A DNA stretch of 64,000 nt from Rhodobacter sp. (GCA_027484145.1 JAIXUH010000012.1:186001-250000); one strand, 5' to 3'; counted from the first letter of the stretch, positions 53,223-62,983 are shown. Notes: generated from the sequence alone by a model not told the origin. Made by a program: numbers and translations.

Positions 53223-54049
53223 CGGCTGGCCACCGCCACCCCGCCCAGCACCAGCGCCGCCGCCAGCACAAACCTCCCGCCCACGCCCTCGCCCAGCAGC
53301 ACCGCCCCGGCAAAGGCCGCAATCAGCGGCACCGTCAATTGCGCCACCCCGGCCCGCGCCGCGCCCAAGCGCGGCACCAGCCCATACCACAGCGCATAGC
53401 CCATCCCCGAGGTGACGGCCCCCGACAGTACCGCCAGCGCCACACCATATGGCGTCATCGCGCCGGCCTGCAGCGGCACCGCCCAAAGCGCCGCCAAAGC
53501 CACCGGCACCGCCAGCACAAAGTTCCACGCCGTCGCCGCAAGGGCATCACTGACCCCGCGCGCCGCGAGTGAATAGGCCCCCCAGCCCAGACCCGCCAGC
53601 GCCATCAAGGCACTCGCCGCCACCCCCTGCCCGGCCACGGGACCAGCCATCTGCACCGCCAGCCCCACCAGCGCCAGCCCGGCCCCAAGCCAGCGCCGCG
53701 CCGGCACCGCCTCGGCCGCCCAGACGGCCCCGGCAAACATCGTCACCTGCACCGCTCCGAACAGGATCAGCGCGCCCACGCCCGCATCCAGCGTGCCATA
53801 GGCCGCCGAGAACGCGAACAGATAGACCAGCAGCCCCGCCACCCCCACGCCGCGCCCGCGCCAGCCCGGCCACCACCGCCCCCCGCCGCGCACCGCCACC
53901 AGCAGCGCCAGCATCCCCGCTCCCGCCACCAGTCGCACCACGGCAAAGCCCACGGCCTCCATATGCCCCGGCCCCACCGCCATCCGCGTCAGCACCGAAT
54001 TGGCGGCAAAAGCCACCATCGCCACGCACGTCCACAGGATCAGCCGCAT
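53198..54049 (-). CDS. EamA/DMT-family transporter
   Basis: A 283-aa membrane protein with about ten helices in two repeated EamA halves (ALILFGAVQVTMFAGAVW in the first, VTSGMGYALWYGLVPRLGAA in the second). The family exports amino acids or other metabolites. N-terminus MRLILWTCVAMVAFAANSV is typical. Very Ala/Gly-rich, as expected at this GC content. Convergent overlap with the GNAT gene. Confidence 0.85.
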   Translation of the reverse strand: MRLILWTCVAMVAFAANSVLTRMAVGPGHMEAVGFAVVRLVAGAGMLALLVAVRGGGRWWPGWRGRGVGVAGLLVYLFAFSAAYGTLDAGVGALILFGAVQVTMFAGAVWAAEAVPARRWLGAGLALVGLAVQMAGPVAGQGVAASALMALAGLGWGAYSLAARGVSDALAATAWNFVLAVPVALAALWAVPLQAGAMTPYGVALAVLSGAVTSGMGYALWYGLVPRLGAARAGVAQLTVPLIAAFAGAVLLGEGVGGRFVLAAALVLGGVAVASRQSGLTRR

Positions 54050-54116
54050 TCATCCTCCCACCACCTGCGGGCCGCAGGCCCGCCCCCGAGGCGGCGCGCT
54101 GCGCGCAAAGCCGAGA

Positions 54117-54152
54117 GGAAAACAATGCCCCGGCCCCGCAAGGGGCGGGGGC
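54117..54152 (-). terminator. Intrinsic terminator after the pabC-like gene
   Basis: On the minus strand GCCCCCGCCCC and GGGGCCGGGGC form ten pairs with one mismatch around TTGC, followed by ATTGTTTTCC. It lies 21 bp below the pabC stop, in the 124-bp gap to the EamA gene. Confidence 0.6.
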
Positions 54153-54173
54153 GCCATCAGATCACCGGCGCCA

Positions 54174-54809
54174 TCAGGTCAGCGGTCCAACCCAGACCGC
54201 CGGGGCCAATCCGCGCAATGCATTGCCGACCCACAGCCGCACGCGCGACAAATCCTCGACCCGCAGCACCTCTTCCGGGCAGGCCAGTTCCGCGCGCAGC
54301 ACCCCTGGCAACAGCCCGCAGTCCAGCGGCGGTGTCCGCATCCCCTGCCCGCGATCAAAGAACAGCGTGGTGATCGTGCCGTCGCAGACCTCGCCGCGCT
54401 CATTGGCAAAGACCACCTCGTCCAGCCCCGCCGCCAGACCTGCCCGCGCCGCATCATAGACCCCGCGCCGCGTCGATTTCACCCGCAACCACGGATCACC
54501 CGACGACAGCCGCGCCTCGGCCAGCCCCAACCGCCACAGCGCCAGCGCAGGCGGCACCGGCCCCGGCACCACCTCTGCTGCACCATCCGCCCCCACCGTC
54601 AGCCGCAACCGCGCAACCCCATCGGGCCGCACCAAGGCCACGACATCCGCCACGCGGTCCATGTCCACATCCCAGCCCAGCGCCTCAACACCCGCGCGCA
54701 ACCGCGCCAGATGCAGCGGCCAGCGCTGCACCCCCGCGCCATCCCACAGCATCGTCTCGATCAGCCTCAGCCCCGGGGCATAAGCCCCTGCGCGTAGCGC
54801 GCTTTCCAC
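54174..54809 (-). CDS. pabC: Class IV aminotransferase, probable aminodeoxychorismate lyase
   Basis: A 211-aa PLP fold-type IV enzyme. With PabB next to it, the likely reaction is 4-amino-4-deoxychorismate to 4-aminobenzoate for folate. The PLP Lys is in RVKSTRRGVYDAA (near residue 106), with DEVVFANERGEVCDGTITTL at about 134-153. The GTG at 54809 is chosen as start because GGAGGA ends 6 bp before it; this overlaps pabB by 43 bp. The fold is shorter than branched-chain aminotransferases, so branched-chain use is unlikely. Confidence 0.8.
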   Translation of the reverse strand: MESALRAGAYAPGLRLIETMLWDGAGVQRWPLHLARLRAGVEALGWDVDMDRVADVVALVRPDGVARLRLTVGADGAAEVVPGPVPPALALWRLGLAEARLSSGDPWLRVKSTRRGVYDAARAGLAAGLDEVVFANERGEVCDGTITTLFFDRGQGMRTPPLDCGLLPGVLRAELACPEEVLRVEDLSRVRLWVGNALRGLAPAVWVGPLT

Positions 54810-55897
54810 AACGCTTCCTCCCACTCACCGCCTTCGGTCGAGTCATAGACACACCCGCCACCCACGTTCAGCCGCACCTCGCCATCCGGCCACAGCCGCA
54901 GCGTTCGGATCGCCACGTTCCACGCCTGCGCGCCATCCGGCCCCGCCCAGCCCACCGCCCCGCAGTAAACCCCGCGCGCCTCGGCCTCCACCTCGGCGAT
55001 GATCTCCATCGCGCGGATCTTCGGCGCTCCGGTGACCGACCCGCAGGGAAACAGCGCCGCCATCAGCCCCGGCAACCCGGCCCCGCCGATCAGGCGGCCC
55101 TGCACGCGGCTGCTCATCTGATGCACCGTGGCAAAGCTTTCCACCGCGAACAACTCCGGCACCTTGACCGACCCTACCTCCGACATCCGGGCAATATCGT
55201 TGCGCAGCAGGTCCACGATCATCAGATTCTCGGCCTGCGCCTTGTCGCTCGCCCGCAACTCGGCCGCCAGCAGCGCATCCTCCACCGGGTCATCTGACCG
55301 CGGCGCCGTCCCTTTCATCGGGCGGCTCTCAATCACGCCATCCGCCACACGAAAGAACAACTCGGGGCTGCGCGACACCACAACAGGCCCTTCGCCCAGA
55401 TCAATGAACGCGCCATAGCCCACGCTTTGCCGCGCCCGCAGCGCGCCATACAGGCCCAGCGCCGTGCCCGCCAGCAACCGCGACTCCATCGGGAAGGTCA
55501 GGTTGATCTGATAGCAATCCCCGGCGGCGATATAGGCCTGCACCCGCGCAAAGGCCGCCGCATAATCCGCCCGCGCAACCACAGGCTCCGGCGCGCGCAA
55601 CTGCACGGCCCCCGCCGCGTCCGCCGCCCCGGCCAGCACCGCCCCGGCATCGGCAGGCCCGGCAAAGGCGGCCAGCGCCACCAGCGGCCCGCGCCGCCCG
55701 CCCGGCATAAGTGCCGCAAGGCGCGGCTCCAAGGCATAGCCCGCCTCATAGGCCACATAGCCCGCAATCCACGCCCCTGCCGCGCGCGCGGCCTCAGCCG
55801 CCGCCAGCGCAGGGCCAACCGCGTCGGCCTCCCATGCCACGAACCGGGCCGCCGCGCCGTCAAACAGCGCAGGGCCACCCCCCGGTCCATGTTCCAT
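54767..55897 (-). CDS. pabB: Aminodeoxychorismate synthase component I
   Basis: Chorismate-binding enzyme that aminates chorismate, with glutamine amidotransferase supplied elsewhere. It has 376 aa from ATG at 55897. Catalytic motifs: SRPMKGTAPR (the PabB Lys, near residue 220), DLLRNDIARMSEVGSVKV and FPCGSVTGAPKIRAMEII (near 300-317). The N-terminal domain is shorter than in E. coli PabB. It is followed by overlapping pabC. Confidence 0.9.
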   Translation of the reverse strand: MEHGPGGGPALFDGAAARFVAWEADAVGPALAAAEAARAAGAWIAGYVAYEAGYALEPRLAALMPGGRRGPLVALAAFAGPADAGAVLAGAADAAGAVQLRAPEPVVARADYAAAFARVQAYIAAGDCYQINLTFPMESRLLAGTALGLYGALRARQSVGYGAFIDLGEGPVVVSRSPELFFRVADGVIESRPMKGTAPRSDDPVEDALLAAELRASDKAQAENLMIVDLLRNDIARMSEVGSVKVPELFAVESFATVHQMSSRVQGRLIGGAGLPGLMAALFPCGSVTGAPKIRAMEIIAEVEAEARGVYCGAVGWAGPDGAQAWNVAIRTLRLWPDGEVRLNVGGGCVYDSTEGGEWEEALWKARYAQGLMPRG

Positions 55898-56096
55898 GAT
55901 GATCACGCCTGATCGTCCCCACCTTTGTCGCGCGTGATCTAGCACGCAGCCCCCCCATGGAACAGGCCGCAACCGACACGTCCATGAAGGGTTGCGCCGC
56001 GCCCCGCTTCCCCCTAAACCCCGGTCAATTTGCGAAAGCGACGAATCCACATCCCGCACCCATTCTGGCGCGGGATACAGTATGCAGGGGTGTCCG

Positions 56097-59000
56097 ATGC
56101 CAAAAAGAACCGATATCACGTCCATCATGATCATCGGCGCCGGACCCATCGTCATCGGGCAGGCCTGCGAGTTCGACTATTCCGGCGCACAGGCCTGCAA
56201 GGCCCTGCGCGAGGAAGGGTATCGCGTCATCCTCGTGAACTCGAACCCCGCCACGATCATGACCGATCCGGGGCTGGCGGACGCCACCTATATCGAACCC
56301 ATCACCCCCGAGGTTGTGGCCAAGATCATCGAAAAAGAACGCCCCGATGCGCTGTTGCCCACGATGGGCGGCCAGACTGGCCTGAACACCGCCTTGGCCC
56401 TTGCCGACATGGGCGTGTTGGAAAAGTTCAACGTAGAGCTGATCGGCGCCAAGCGCGAAGCCATCGAAATGGCAGAAGATCGCAAGTTGTTCCGAGAGGC
56501 GATGGATCGCATCGGCCTTGAAAACCCCAAGGCCACCATCATCGCCGCGCCCAAGGTCAACGGCAAATATGACATCGCCGCCGGTCTGCGCGAGGCGATT
56601 GCCGCCATCGATTATGTCGGTCTGCCTGCCATCATCCGCCCGGCCTTTACCCTCGGCGGCACCGGCGGCGGCGTGGCCTACAACCGCGATGATTATGAGG
56701 CCATCGTGAAATCGGGGCTGGAAGCCAGCCCCGTGGCACAGGTGCTGATCGACGAGTCGTTGCTGGGCTGGAAGGAATTCGAGATGGAGGTGGTGCGCGA
56801 CACCGCCGACAACGCCATCATCGTCTGCGCCATCGAAAACGTCGATCCCATGGGCGTGCACACCGGCGATTCCATCACCGTGGCCCCGGCGCTGACGCTG
56901 ACCGACAAGGAATACCAGATCATGCGCAACGGCTCGATTGCCGTGCTGCGCGAGATCGGCGTCGAAACCGGCGGGTCCAACGTGCAATGGGCGATCAACC
57001 CCGCCGATGGCCGCATGGTCGTGATCGAGATGAACCCCCGCGTGTCGCGCTCCTCCGCGCTTGCGTCCAAGGCCACCGGTTTCCCGATTGCAAAAATCGC
57101 CGCCAAACTCGCCGTCGGCTACACGTTGGACGAACTCGACAACGACATCACCAAGGTCACGCCCGCATCGTTCGAACCCTCCATCGACTATGTCGTGACC
57201 AAGATCCCGCGCTTTGCCTTCGAGAAATTCCCCGGCTCCGAACCGAACCTCACCACCGCCATGAAATCCGTGGGCGAGGTGATGGCGATTGGCCGCACCA
57301 TCCACGAGTCGATGCAGAAGGCCCTCGCGTCGCTTGAAACCGGCCTCACCGGCTTTGACGAAATCGCCATTCCCGGCGCCCCCGACCGCGCCGCCATTTC
57401 CAAGGCCCTGTCGCAGCAAACCCCCGACCGCCTGCGCGTCATTGCCCAAGCCATGCGCGAAGGCTTCTCGGATGACGAGATTCAGGCCATCACATCCTTC
57501 GACCCATGGTTCCTCGCCCGTATCCGCGAGATCATCGACGCCGAAGCCGCCATCCGCGCCAGCGGCCTGCCCACCACCAAGGACGCCTTCCGTAAGCTCA
57601 AGATGCTGGGCTTCACCGACGCCCGCCTTGCCACCCTCACCGCCAAGACCGAAGCACAGGTCCGCCGCGCCCGCCGCGCCCTTGGCATCGTCGCCGTGTT
57701 CAAACGCATCGACACCTGCGCCGCCGAGTTCGAGGCGCAGACCCCCTACATGTATTCCACCTACGAATCCCCCGCGATGGGCGATGTGGAATGCGAAGCC
57801 CGCCCCTCGAACGCCAAAAAGGTCGTCATCCTCGGCGGCGGCCCCAACCGCATCGGCCAAGGGATTGAGTTCGACTATTGCTGCTGCCATGCCTGCTACG
57901 CCCTCACCGCTGCGGGCTATGAAACCATCATGGTCAACTGCAACCCCGAAACCGTCTCGACCGACTACGACACCTCGGACCGCCTCTATTTCGAACCCCT
58001 TACGCTGGAACACGTCCTCGAAATCCTGCGGGTGGAGCAGGACAACGGCACCCTCCACGGCGTCATCGTCCAATTCGGCGGCCAGACGCCCCTGAAACTC
58101 GCCAATGCCCTGCACGAAGAGGGCATCCCGATCCTTGGCACCACCCCCGATGCCATCGACCTTGCCGAAGACCGCGAGCGTTTCCAGCACCTCCTGCAAT
58201 CGCTCAACCTCAAGCAGCCGCACAACGGCACCGCCCGCTCGCGCGATGAGGCCTTCGCTGTTGCCGCCGATGTCGGCTATCCGCTGGTGATCCGCCCCTC
58301 TTTCGTCCTTGGCGGCCGCGCCATGGAGATCGTCCGCGACGATGCGCAGCTGGAACGCTACATCCGCACCGCCGTGCAGGTTTCGGGCGACAGCCCCGTG
58401 CTCTTGGACAGCTATCTGTCCGGCGCCATCGAGGTCGATGTCGATGCCCTGTCTGACGGCACCAATGTCCATGTGGCCGGAATCATGGAACATATCGAAG
58501 AGGCGGGCGTGCATTCTGGTGACTCCGCCTGCTGCCTGCCGCCGCACTCCCTCTCGCCCGAGATCATTGCCGAGCTCAAGGTCCAGACCATCGCCATGGC
58601 CCGCGCGCTGCATGTCGTGGGCCTTATGAACGTGCAGTTCGCCATCAAGGACGGCACGATCTTTGTGCTGGAAGTGAACCCCCGCGCCTCCCGCACCGTG
58701 CCATTCGTCGCCAAGGCCACCGACAGCGCCATTGCCGCCATCGCCGCCCGCCTGATGGCCGGCGAGCCGATGGCAAACTTCCCGATGCGTGAGGCCTACC
58801 CCGCCGGCGTCGGCCCCGACAGCCCGCTGCCACTGGCCAACCCCTTCACCTTGGCCGACCCGATCACCCCATGGTTCAGCGTGAAAGAGGCCGTCCTGCC
58901 CTTCGCCCGCTTCCCCGGCGTTGACCCCCTCCTCGGCCCGGAAATGCGCTCGACGGGTGAGGTGATGGGCTGGGACCGCACCTTTGCCCTCGCCTTCCTG

Positions 59001-59423
59001 AAGGCGCAAATGGGCGCGGGCACGATATTGCCCGAGGCGGGCCGCGTGTTCATCAGTATCAAGGACATGGACAAATCCGCAGCCCTCGCCGCAGCCGCGC
59101 AGGATCTGGTCGCCATGGGGTTCGAACTGGTCGCCACCAAAGGCACCGGCCAATGGCTCGCCGCCCAAGGGGTGCGGACCACCGCCGTAAACAAGGTCTA
59201 CGAGGGCCGCCCGAACATCGTCGACAGCCTGAAAAACGGCGACATCGCGCTGGTGTTCAACACCACCGAAGGCACCCAAGCCATCAACGACAGCCGCGAC
59301 ATCCGCCGTGTGGCGCTGATGGACAAGATCCCCTACTTCACGACGGCAGCGGCAAGCATTGCGGCTGTGGCAGCGATGAAGGCTCGGGGCGAGGGGTATG
59401 GGGTGAGGACGTTGCAGGGGTAA
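56097..59423 (+). CDS. carB: Carbamoyl-phosphate synthase large subunit
   Basis: Makes carbamoyl phosphate for arginine and pyrimidine synthesis. It has 1108 aa: two homologous ATP-grasp halves, N-half opening [21 protein letters not shown]-half [20 protein letters not shown] (near residue 578). A C-terminal MGS-like allosteric domain covers about 965-1105. Start is ATG 56097 ([11 protein letters not shown]); in-frame ATG 56082 is weaker. carA is not adjacent in the window. Confidence 0.96.
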   Translation: MPKRTDITSIMIIGAGPIVIGQACEFDYSGAQACKALREEGYRVILVNSNPATIMTDPGLADATYIEPITPEVVAKIIEKERPDALLPTMGGQTGLNTALALADMGVLEKFNVELIGAKREAIEMAEDRKLFREAMDRIGLENPKATIIAAPKVNGKYDIAAGLREAIAAIDYVGLPAIIRPAFTLGGTGGGVAYNRDDYEAIVKSGLEASPVAQVLIDESLLGWKEFEMEVVRDTADNAIIVCAIENVDPMGVHTGDSITVAPALTLTDKEYQIMRNGSIAVLREIGVETGGSNVQWAINPADGRMVVIEMNPRVSRSSALASKATGFPIAKIAAKLAVGYTLDELDNDITKVTPASFEPSIDYVVTKIPRFAFEKFPGSEPNLTTAMKSVGEVMAIGRTIHESMQKALASLETGLTGFDEIAIPGAPDRAAISKALSQQTPDRLRVIAQAMREGFSDDEIQAITSFDPWFLARIREIIDAEAAIRASGLPTTKDAFRKLKMLGFTDARLATLTAKTEAQVRRARRALGIVAVFKRIDTCAAEFEAQTPYMYSTYESPAMGDVECEARPSNAKKVVILGGGPNRIGQGIEFDYCCCHACYALTAAGYETIMVNCNPETVSTDYDTSDRLYFEPLTLEHVLEILRVEQDNGTLHGVIVQFGGQTPLKLANALHEEGIPILGTTPDAIDLAEDRERFQHLLQSLNLKQPHNGTARSRDEAFAVAADVGYPLVIRPSFVLGGRAMEIVRDDAQLERYIRTAVQVSGDSPVLLDSYLSGAIEVDVDALSDGTNVHVAGIMEHIEEAGVHSGDSACCLPPHSLSPEIIAELKVQTIAMARALHVVGLMNVQFAIKDGTIFVLEVNPRASRTVPFVAKATDSAIAAIAARLMAGEPMANFPMREAYPAGVGPDSPLPLANPFTLADPITPWFSVKEAVLPFARFPGVDPLLGPEMRSTGEVMGWDRTFALAFLKAQMGAGTILPEAGRVFISIKDMDKSAALAAAAQDLVAMGFELVATKGTGQWLAAQGVRTTAVNKVYEGRPNIVDSLKNGDIALVFNTTEGTQAINDSRDIRRVALMDKIPYFTTAAASIAAVAAMKARGEGYGVRTLQG

Positions 59424-59439
59424 TATGCTTCTGATTTAA

Positions 59440-59455
59440 AGAACGAATTCGTTCT
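59440..59455 (+). terminator. Short palindrome after carB, possible terminator
   Basis: AGAACG-AATT-CGTTCT forms a 6-bp stem around AATT, followed by GTTTC. It lies 17 bp after the carB stop. The T run is poor, so it is a weak call. The sequence becomes clearly AT-richer here. Confidence 0.35.
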
Positions 59456-59518
59456 GTTTCAAAAATAGTCAATTTTTGATTGATTTTTTCGCTCGGATAT
59501 TGAAGCTTTCCCCGCAAA

Positions 59519-60148
59519 ATGGGGAAGATTATGCCAGCGAATCCTTTGTTGAAGAGCAGTAGTTGTTACACGGTGAAAAATGCAATCACTTTGTTCGGGA
59601 CCTATGTGGACCCTATTGCCGAGTACGAACGGGTGTCTCAGAGGTATATCGAGGCAAGTCTTCAAGACACACGACTGAAGGAACTGCACCTCGCAAAGCA
59701 GAGCAAACTTCGAGAAATCCTCGAAGGCAAGACTTCGAAATATGCGACCTGCAAATCTTTCGTTCTGGCAGCCAATCTTTTTGCCGCTGACAATGGACGG
59801 CCAATTCATGATCATCACGAAACCATAGATTGCCATGAGTACTGGATTCCATCACTCAAGACGCGACTTCAGAATGTCATCGACAAGAATGGGAATGTCA
59901 TGAAGTGGGCTGGTGCGCGCGATGCCCTGCGGGCTGAATGCTATGCGAGAGGGCTCCAGTTGAGCACCCAAACTCTCGATGCAATCGCGAGCGGCCATAG
60001 AACACTACAAGAACGCTGTGCCATCATCGTTGAAAGCTGCAAGGATCTTTTTCCTCGGGTTGAACTTCAAGAAACGAACGCTTTCCAGCCGCAAAAGGGC
60101 AAGAAAAGCAAGGTTCAGGTCCTTCAACCTTCGCTTTTTCATCTCTGA
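59519..60148 (+). CDS. Orphan protein of unknown function, AT-richer gene
   Basis: A 209-aa soluble, mostly helical protein that I do not recognise. It has charged N-terminal helices (PIAEYERVSQRYIEASLQD, LHLAKQSKLREILEGKTSKY), a His/Cys cluster HDHHETIDCHEYWI near residue 100 and a basic C-terminal tail (PQKGKKSKVQ). Its base composition is visibly less GC-rich than carB and rhlE, suggesting acquisition by transfer. Alternative start ATG at 59531. No neighbour gives a functional hint. Confidence 0.6.
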   Translation: MGKIMPANPLLKSSSCYTVKNAITLFGTYVDPIAEYERVSQRYIEASLQDTRLKELHLAKQSKLREILEGKTSKYATCKSFVLAANLFAADNGRPIHDHHETIDCHEYWIPSLKTRLQNVIDKNGNVMKWAGARDALRAECYARGLQLSTQTLDAIASGHRTLQERCAIIVESCKDLFPRVELQETNAFQPQKGKKSKVQVLQPSLFHL

Positions 60149-60311
60149 ATATTCACAGCATTTTTGAAGAACGGGCATGAAAAAGTGTTGATCTGCTGAC
60201 CGAGAATGGCAGATTTCTGTTCCATAACACGGAAGTCAAAATGATGGCGAGAGGTAGCTTGGACCTGTAAATTCCTGCTATGCGAGTATCCCTCGGCGTG
60301 ATGGAGTTGAA

Positions 60312-60464
60312 ATGGAAGCTACTGTTCTCATCATGGTCGTTGCCTTGGCTGCGATCTTTTTTCTGGGTGTCGTGACCATCATTTTGGCGGTTCGTGGGCA
60401 ACTTAAGCAGATGACTGTCAAAGCTGGTCCTAAGGGCGGCGAAGTGAAAATCAACGACGACTAG
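60312..60464 (+). CDS. 50-aa single-span membrane peptide
   Basis: ATG at 60312 behind GGAG at a 5-bp spacing encodes 50 aa: MEATVLIMVVALAAIFFLGV, one hydrophobic helix (about residues 4-27), then a polar tail RGQLKQMTVKAGPKGGEVKI ending NDD. The tail is basic then acidic, so the N-terminus is probably periplasmic. It lies 163 bp after the orphan gene in the same direction. Function unknown. Confidence 0.55.
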   Translation: MEATVLIMVVALAAIFFLGVVTIILAVRGQLKQMTVKAGPKGGEVKINDD

Positions 60465-60519
60465 GTGCTGTCGCAGGGCGGGGTGAACCCCGCCCTGCGC
60501 ATACTGCTTGCCCCCGGCA

Positions 60520-60668
60520 GGCGCGTTTCCGCGCCCACCCAGGCAGTCGCGCCCCGATTTCCAAACCGACACCCCAGCCCAACCCCCATTGCCTTACAGC
60601 TTGCGCCTTCAGACAATCGGTCCGGGCAGGCGTCCACCGGACGCCCGCCTACCGGCCCTCTCGCACCC
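60520..60668. repeat. 150-bp direct repeat, copy 1
   Basis: About 149 bp, repeated at 60721-60870 with roughly 85 percent identity by eye. It contains GGCGCG-TTTC-CGCGCC near the left end and, near the right end, an 11-bp hairpin with GGT loop on the minus strand. It lies in the 692-bp gap 60465-61156, which holds no convincing gene. A 109-aa open frame crosses both copies on the minus strand but its changes look non-coding. Confidence 0.75.
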
Positions 60669-60720
60669 ATGAATGACGGTTCTGGCTGAATAGACTTTCG
60701 GAACAGTCCACACTCCAACC

Positions 60721-60870
60721 GGCGCGTTACCGCGCCCGCCCAGGCAATAGCGCCCCGATTTCCCAGCCATAGCCCCAGCCCAACCCCCATTCCCTAGCGG
60801 CTTGCGCCTTCAGGCAATCGGTCCGGGCAGGCATCCACCGGACGCCCGCCTTCCGGCCCTCTGGCGCCCC
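60721..60870. repeat. 150-bp direct repeat, copy 2
   Basis: Second copy, offset by 201 bp. The left hairpin is GGCGCG-TTAC-CGCGCC, so the stem is conserved and the loop varies. In the right hairpin a base change turns one pair into G-U on the minus strand but would break it (A against C) on the plus strand, hinting that the functional RNA or element reads minus. Confidence 0.75.
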
Positions 60871-60953
60871 ATCCGGGCGGGCACACCCCTACCAATCCTT
60901 AACCCTTCCTAAATCCGCCCCGCCAACCCATTGATTTCTATAGACCCTCCACC

Positions 60954-61117
60954 TGTCCCTGCATGGGACATACCGCGCCCCCTTGACAGGCGGGCCGAAA
61001 GCGACCATCTGACCCCTATCCGAAGCCCGTGCCGCGTGAGCACCGAAAGGCCCGGATAAGGTTCCCACCATCACGCAGGGGCGCCGACGGCGCACACGGT
61101 CATCCGGGGAACCCCGG
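60954..61117 (+). promoter_or_regulatory. Structured leader region upstream of rhlE
   Basis: Contains TGTCCC-TGCAT-GGGACA (60954-60970), a TTGACA -35-like hexamer at 60983-60988 with no good -10, then GCGCC-GAC-GGCGC (61081-61093) and CCGGGG-AA-CCCCGG (61104-61117). If transcription starts near 61015 the rhlE leader would be about 140 nt, in the range of cold-shock-type helicase leaders. The promoter call is weak. Confidence 0.35.
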
Positions 61118-61156
61118 TGGCGAGGGTCGCCTGCCTTTGATGAATGGACTGAACCC

Positions 61157-62524
61157 ATGACCACTTTCGAATCCTTGGGCCTCTCGCCCAAGCTGCTCAA
61201 AGCTCTTGAGAAAACCAACCTGCAAACCCCGACGCCAATTCAGGCGCAGGCCATCCCGCATATCATGGCGGGCAAGGATCTGATGGGGCTGGCGCAGACC
61301 GGCACCGGCAAGACCGCCGCCTTTGGCCTGCCGCTGTTGCACCGCCTTCTGGACCTCGGCCACCCGCCGGGCCCCCGCAACATCCGCGCCCTGATCCTCG
61401 CGCCGACCCGCGAGCTGACGCTGCAGATCAAGGATAACCTTGAAACCTTTACCAAAGGCACCGCAATCAAGGTGTTGATGGTCGTGGGGGGCGCGTCGAT
61501 CAACAAGCAATCCATGGCGCTGTCCAAAGGTGCCGACGTTCTGGTCGCCACCCCCGGCCGTCTGATTGACCTCCTGGAGCGTGGCGACGTCTCGATGGAA
61601 AAGTGCGCCTATCTTGTGCTGGACGAGGCCGACCACATGCTGGACATGGGCTTCATCCATTCGCTGCGCCGCATCGCCAAGCATATCCCGCAAAAGCGCC
61701 AGACCCTGCTGTTCTCGGCCACCATGCCGAAGGACATCGAGGAAATCGCTGACACCTATCTGCGCGACCCCGTTCGTGTGCAGGTAACGTCCGCAGGCAA
61801 GACGGCCGACAATGTGACCCAGGGCGTCCACTTCCTGCCCAACGGCGACAAGGCCCGCGTGCTGGAAGACTATCTGAAGAAGCACCCCGGCGAACAGGCG
61901 CTGGTATTCGGCCGCACGAAGCATGGGTCGGAAAAGCTGATGAAGCTCTTGGACACCTGGGGCTTCAAGGTCGGCTCGATCCACGGCAACAAAAGCCAGA
62001 ACCAGCGCGACCGCACGCTGAGCGATTTCCGCGGCGGGCTGTTGGATGTGCTGGTGGCCACCGATGTGGCAGCGCGCGGCATCGATATTCCGACGGTGCG
62101 CCATGTCTATAACTTTGACATGCCGAACGTGCCGGAAAACTATGTGCACCGCATTGGCCGGACCGCGCGGGCCGGGGCCAACGGGTCATCGATCAGCTTC
62201 TGCGCACCGGCCGAAATGGGCGAGTTGCAGGCGATTGAAAAGCTGCTGAAAAAGCCGCTGCCCGTGTTGGGTGGTGCGCCTTGGGCGGCGGATATCGTGG
62301 CGGCAAGCCCCAAACCCGGCCAGAACCGCGGCCAGCGGCCTTCGTCCAAACCCCAAGGCAGCGGCCGTCCGCAAGGAGCCAAGCCGCAGGGGGCAAAGCC
62401 TCAGGGTGCGCCGCAGGGCCGACCCATCGCAAAGCCCATGGGCCAACCCAAACCGGCAGGCGGGGTGCAAACGCCTCGCCGTGCGGGCGGAGCAAAACCT
62501 TCGGGTCCGCGCCGGCCCAGCTAA
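61157..62524 (+). CDS. rhlE: DEAD-box RNA helicase RhlE
   Basis: ATP-dependent RNA helicase of 455 aa. The Q motif (GLSPKLLKALEKTNLQTPTP), motif I AQTGTGKT (about residue 47), motif II VLDEADHMLDMG (about 155-166), motif III FSATMP, and motif VI HRIGRTARAG (about 332-341) are all present. A Gly/Pro/Lys/Gln-rich basic tail (about 378-455) follows, typical of RhlE. Start is ATG 61157. Role in ribosome assembly, RNA decay or cold growth is from the family. Confidence 0.93.
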   Translation: MTTFESLGLSPKLLKALEKTNLQTPTPIQAQAIPHIMAGKDLMGLAQTGTGKTAAFGLPLLHRLLDLGHPPGPRNIRALILAPTRELTLQIKDNLETFTKGTAIKVLMVVGGASINKQSMALSKGADVLVATPGRLIDLLERGDVSMEKCAYLVLDEADHMLDMGFIHSLRRIAKHIPQKRQTLLFSATMPKDIEEIADTYLRDPVRVQVTSAGKTADNVTQGVHFLPNGDKARVLEDYLKKHPGEQALVFGRTKHGSEKLMKLLDTWGFKVGSIHGNKSQNQRDRTLSDFRGGLLDVLVATDVAARGIDIPTVRHVYNFDMPNVPENYVHRIGRTARAGANGSSISFCAPAEMGELQAIEKLLKKPLPVLGGAPWAADIVAASPKPGQNRGQRPSSKPQGSGRPQGAKPQGAKPQGAPQGRPIAKPMGQPKPAGGVQTPRRAGGAKPSGPRRPS

Positions 62525-62530
62525 GCCGGT

Positions 62531-62983
62531 CTAGCTGACCTCGTCTTCGAGGTTCAGCTTCATTTCCAGCAGAACCTGCTGAATGGCAAGGGTTTCGCGC
62601 AGCATACGCTTGGCCTCGTTGACGGTGATCCTGCCGTCACCGATGGCCATGTTGTATTCGCTCATCAACATGGCAAACCGTTGGGCAAGGGCCACCACAT
62701 CCTGATTGACGCCCTTTGTCGCGGCGTTGCGCTTTTCCGCGTCATAGGACAGCGTGATTCCGCGCAGGTCGGCCAAGGCCGCCGTGACATGCGGAAAGCG
62801 CGATGACGATTCAAGTTGTGCCACCACGTCGATGGGCATGAACCTGTCGTCGTGTTCGTCGGATTCCGAATAGTAGCGCCCCAGCGTCGCCTTTGATTTG
62901 CCGGTCAATTCGCAGGCCGCTTCCACGCCAACATCCTTGACCAAGGCTTCGGTGTGCTTCTTCAGATACGACTCGATCGACAT
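62531..62983 (-). CDS. Small conserved-looking protein with HTH-like N-terminus
   Basis: A 150-aa protein I cannot assign. Residues about 8-40 (ALVKDVGVEAACELTGKSKA, TLGRYYSE) look like a helix-turn-helix, as in regulators of the phage CII or MerR type. The C-terminal half is helical (ALAQRFAMLMSEYNMAIGDG, RMLRETLAIQQVLLEMKLNL). Start ATG 62983 follows AAGGAGG at an 8-bp spacing; a TTG directly upstream is not used. Convergent with rhlE. Confidence 0.65.
   Translation of the reverse strand: MSIESYLKKHTEALVKDVGVEAACELTGKSKATLGRYYSESDEHDDRFMPIDVVAQLESSSRFPHVTAALADLRGITLSYDAEKRNAATKGVNQDVVALAQRFAMLMSEYNMAIGDGRITVNEAKRMLRETLAIQQVLLEMKLNLEDEVS

Noticed and set aside
56025-59279. 1084-codon open frame on the minus strand
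   Set aside because: It lies entirely antisense to carB, whose protein is full length and unmistakable. Its translation is Gly/His/Arg-rich and low complexity, as expected from the codon bias of a GC-rich gene read backwards.
60461-60790. 109-codon minus-strand frame across both direct repeats
   Set aside because: Its start is inside a repeat, the two repeat-encoded segments differ mostly by amino-acid-changing substitutions, and the composition is low complexity. It is better explained by structured repeats than by coding.
60983-60988. TTGACA as a clear promoter for rhlE
   Set aside because: No acceptable -10 hexamer occurs at 16-18 bp, so it is mentioned only as part of the leader region and not called as a promoter of its own.
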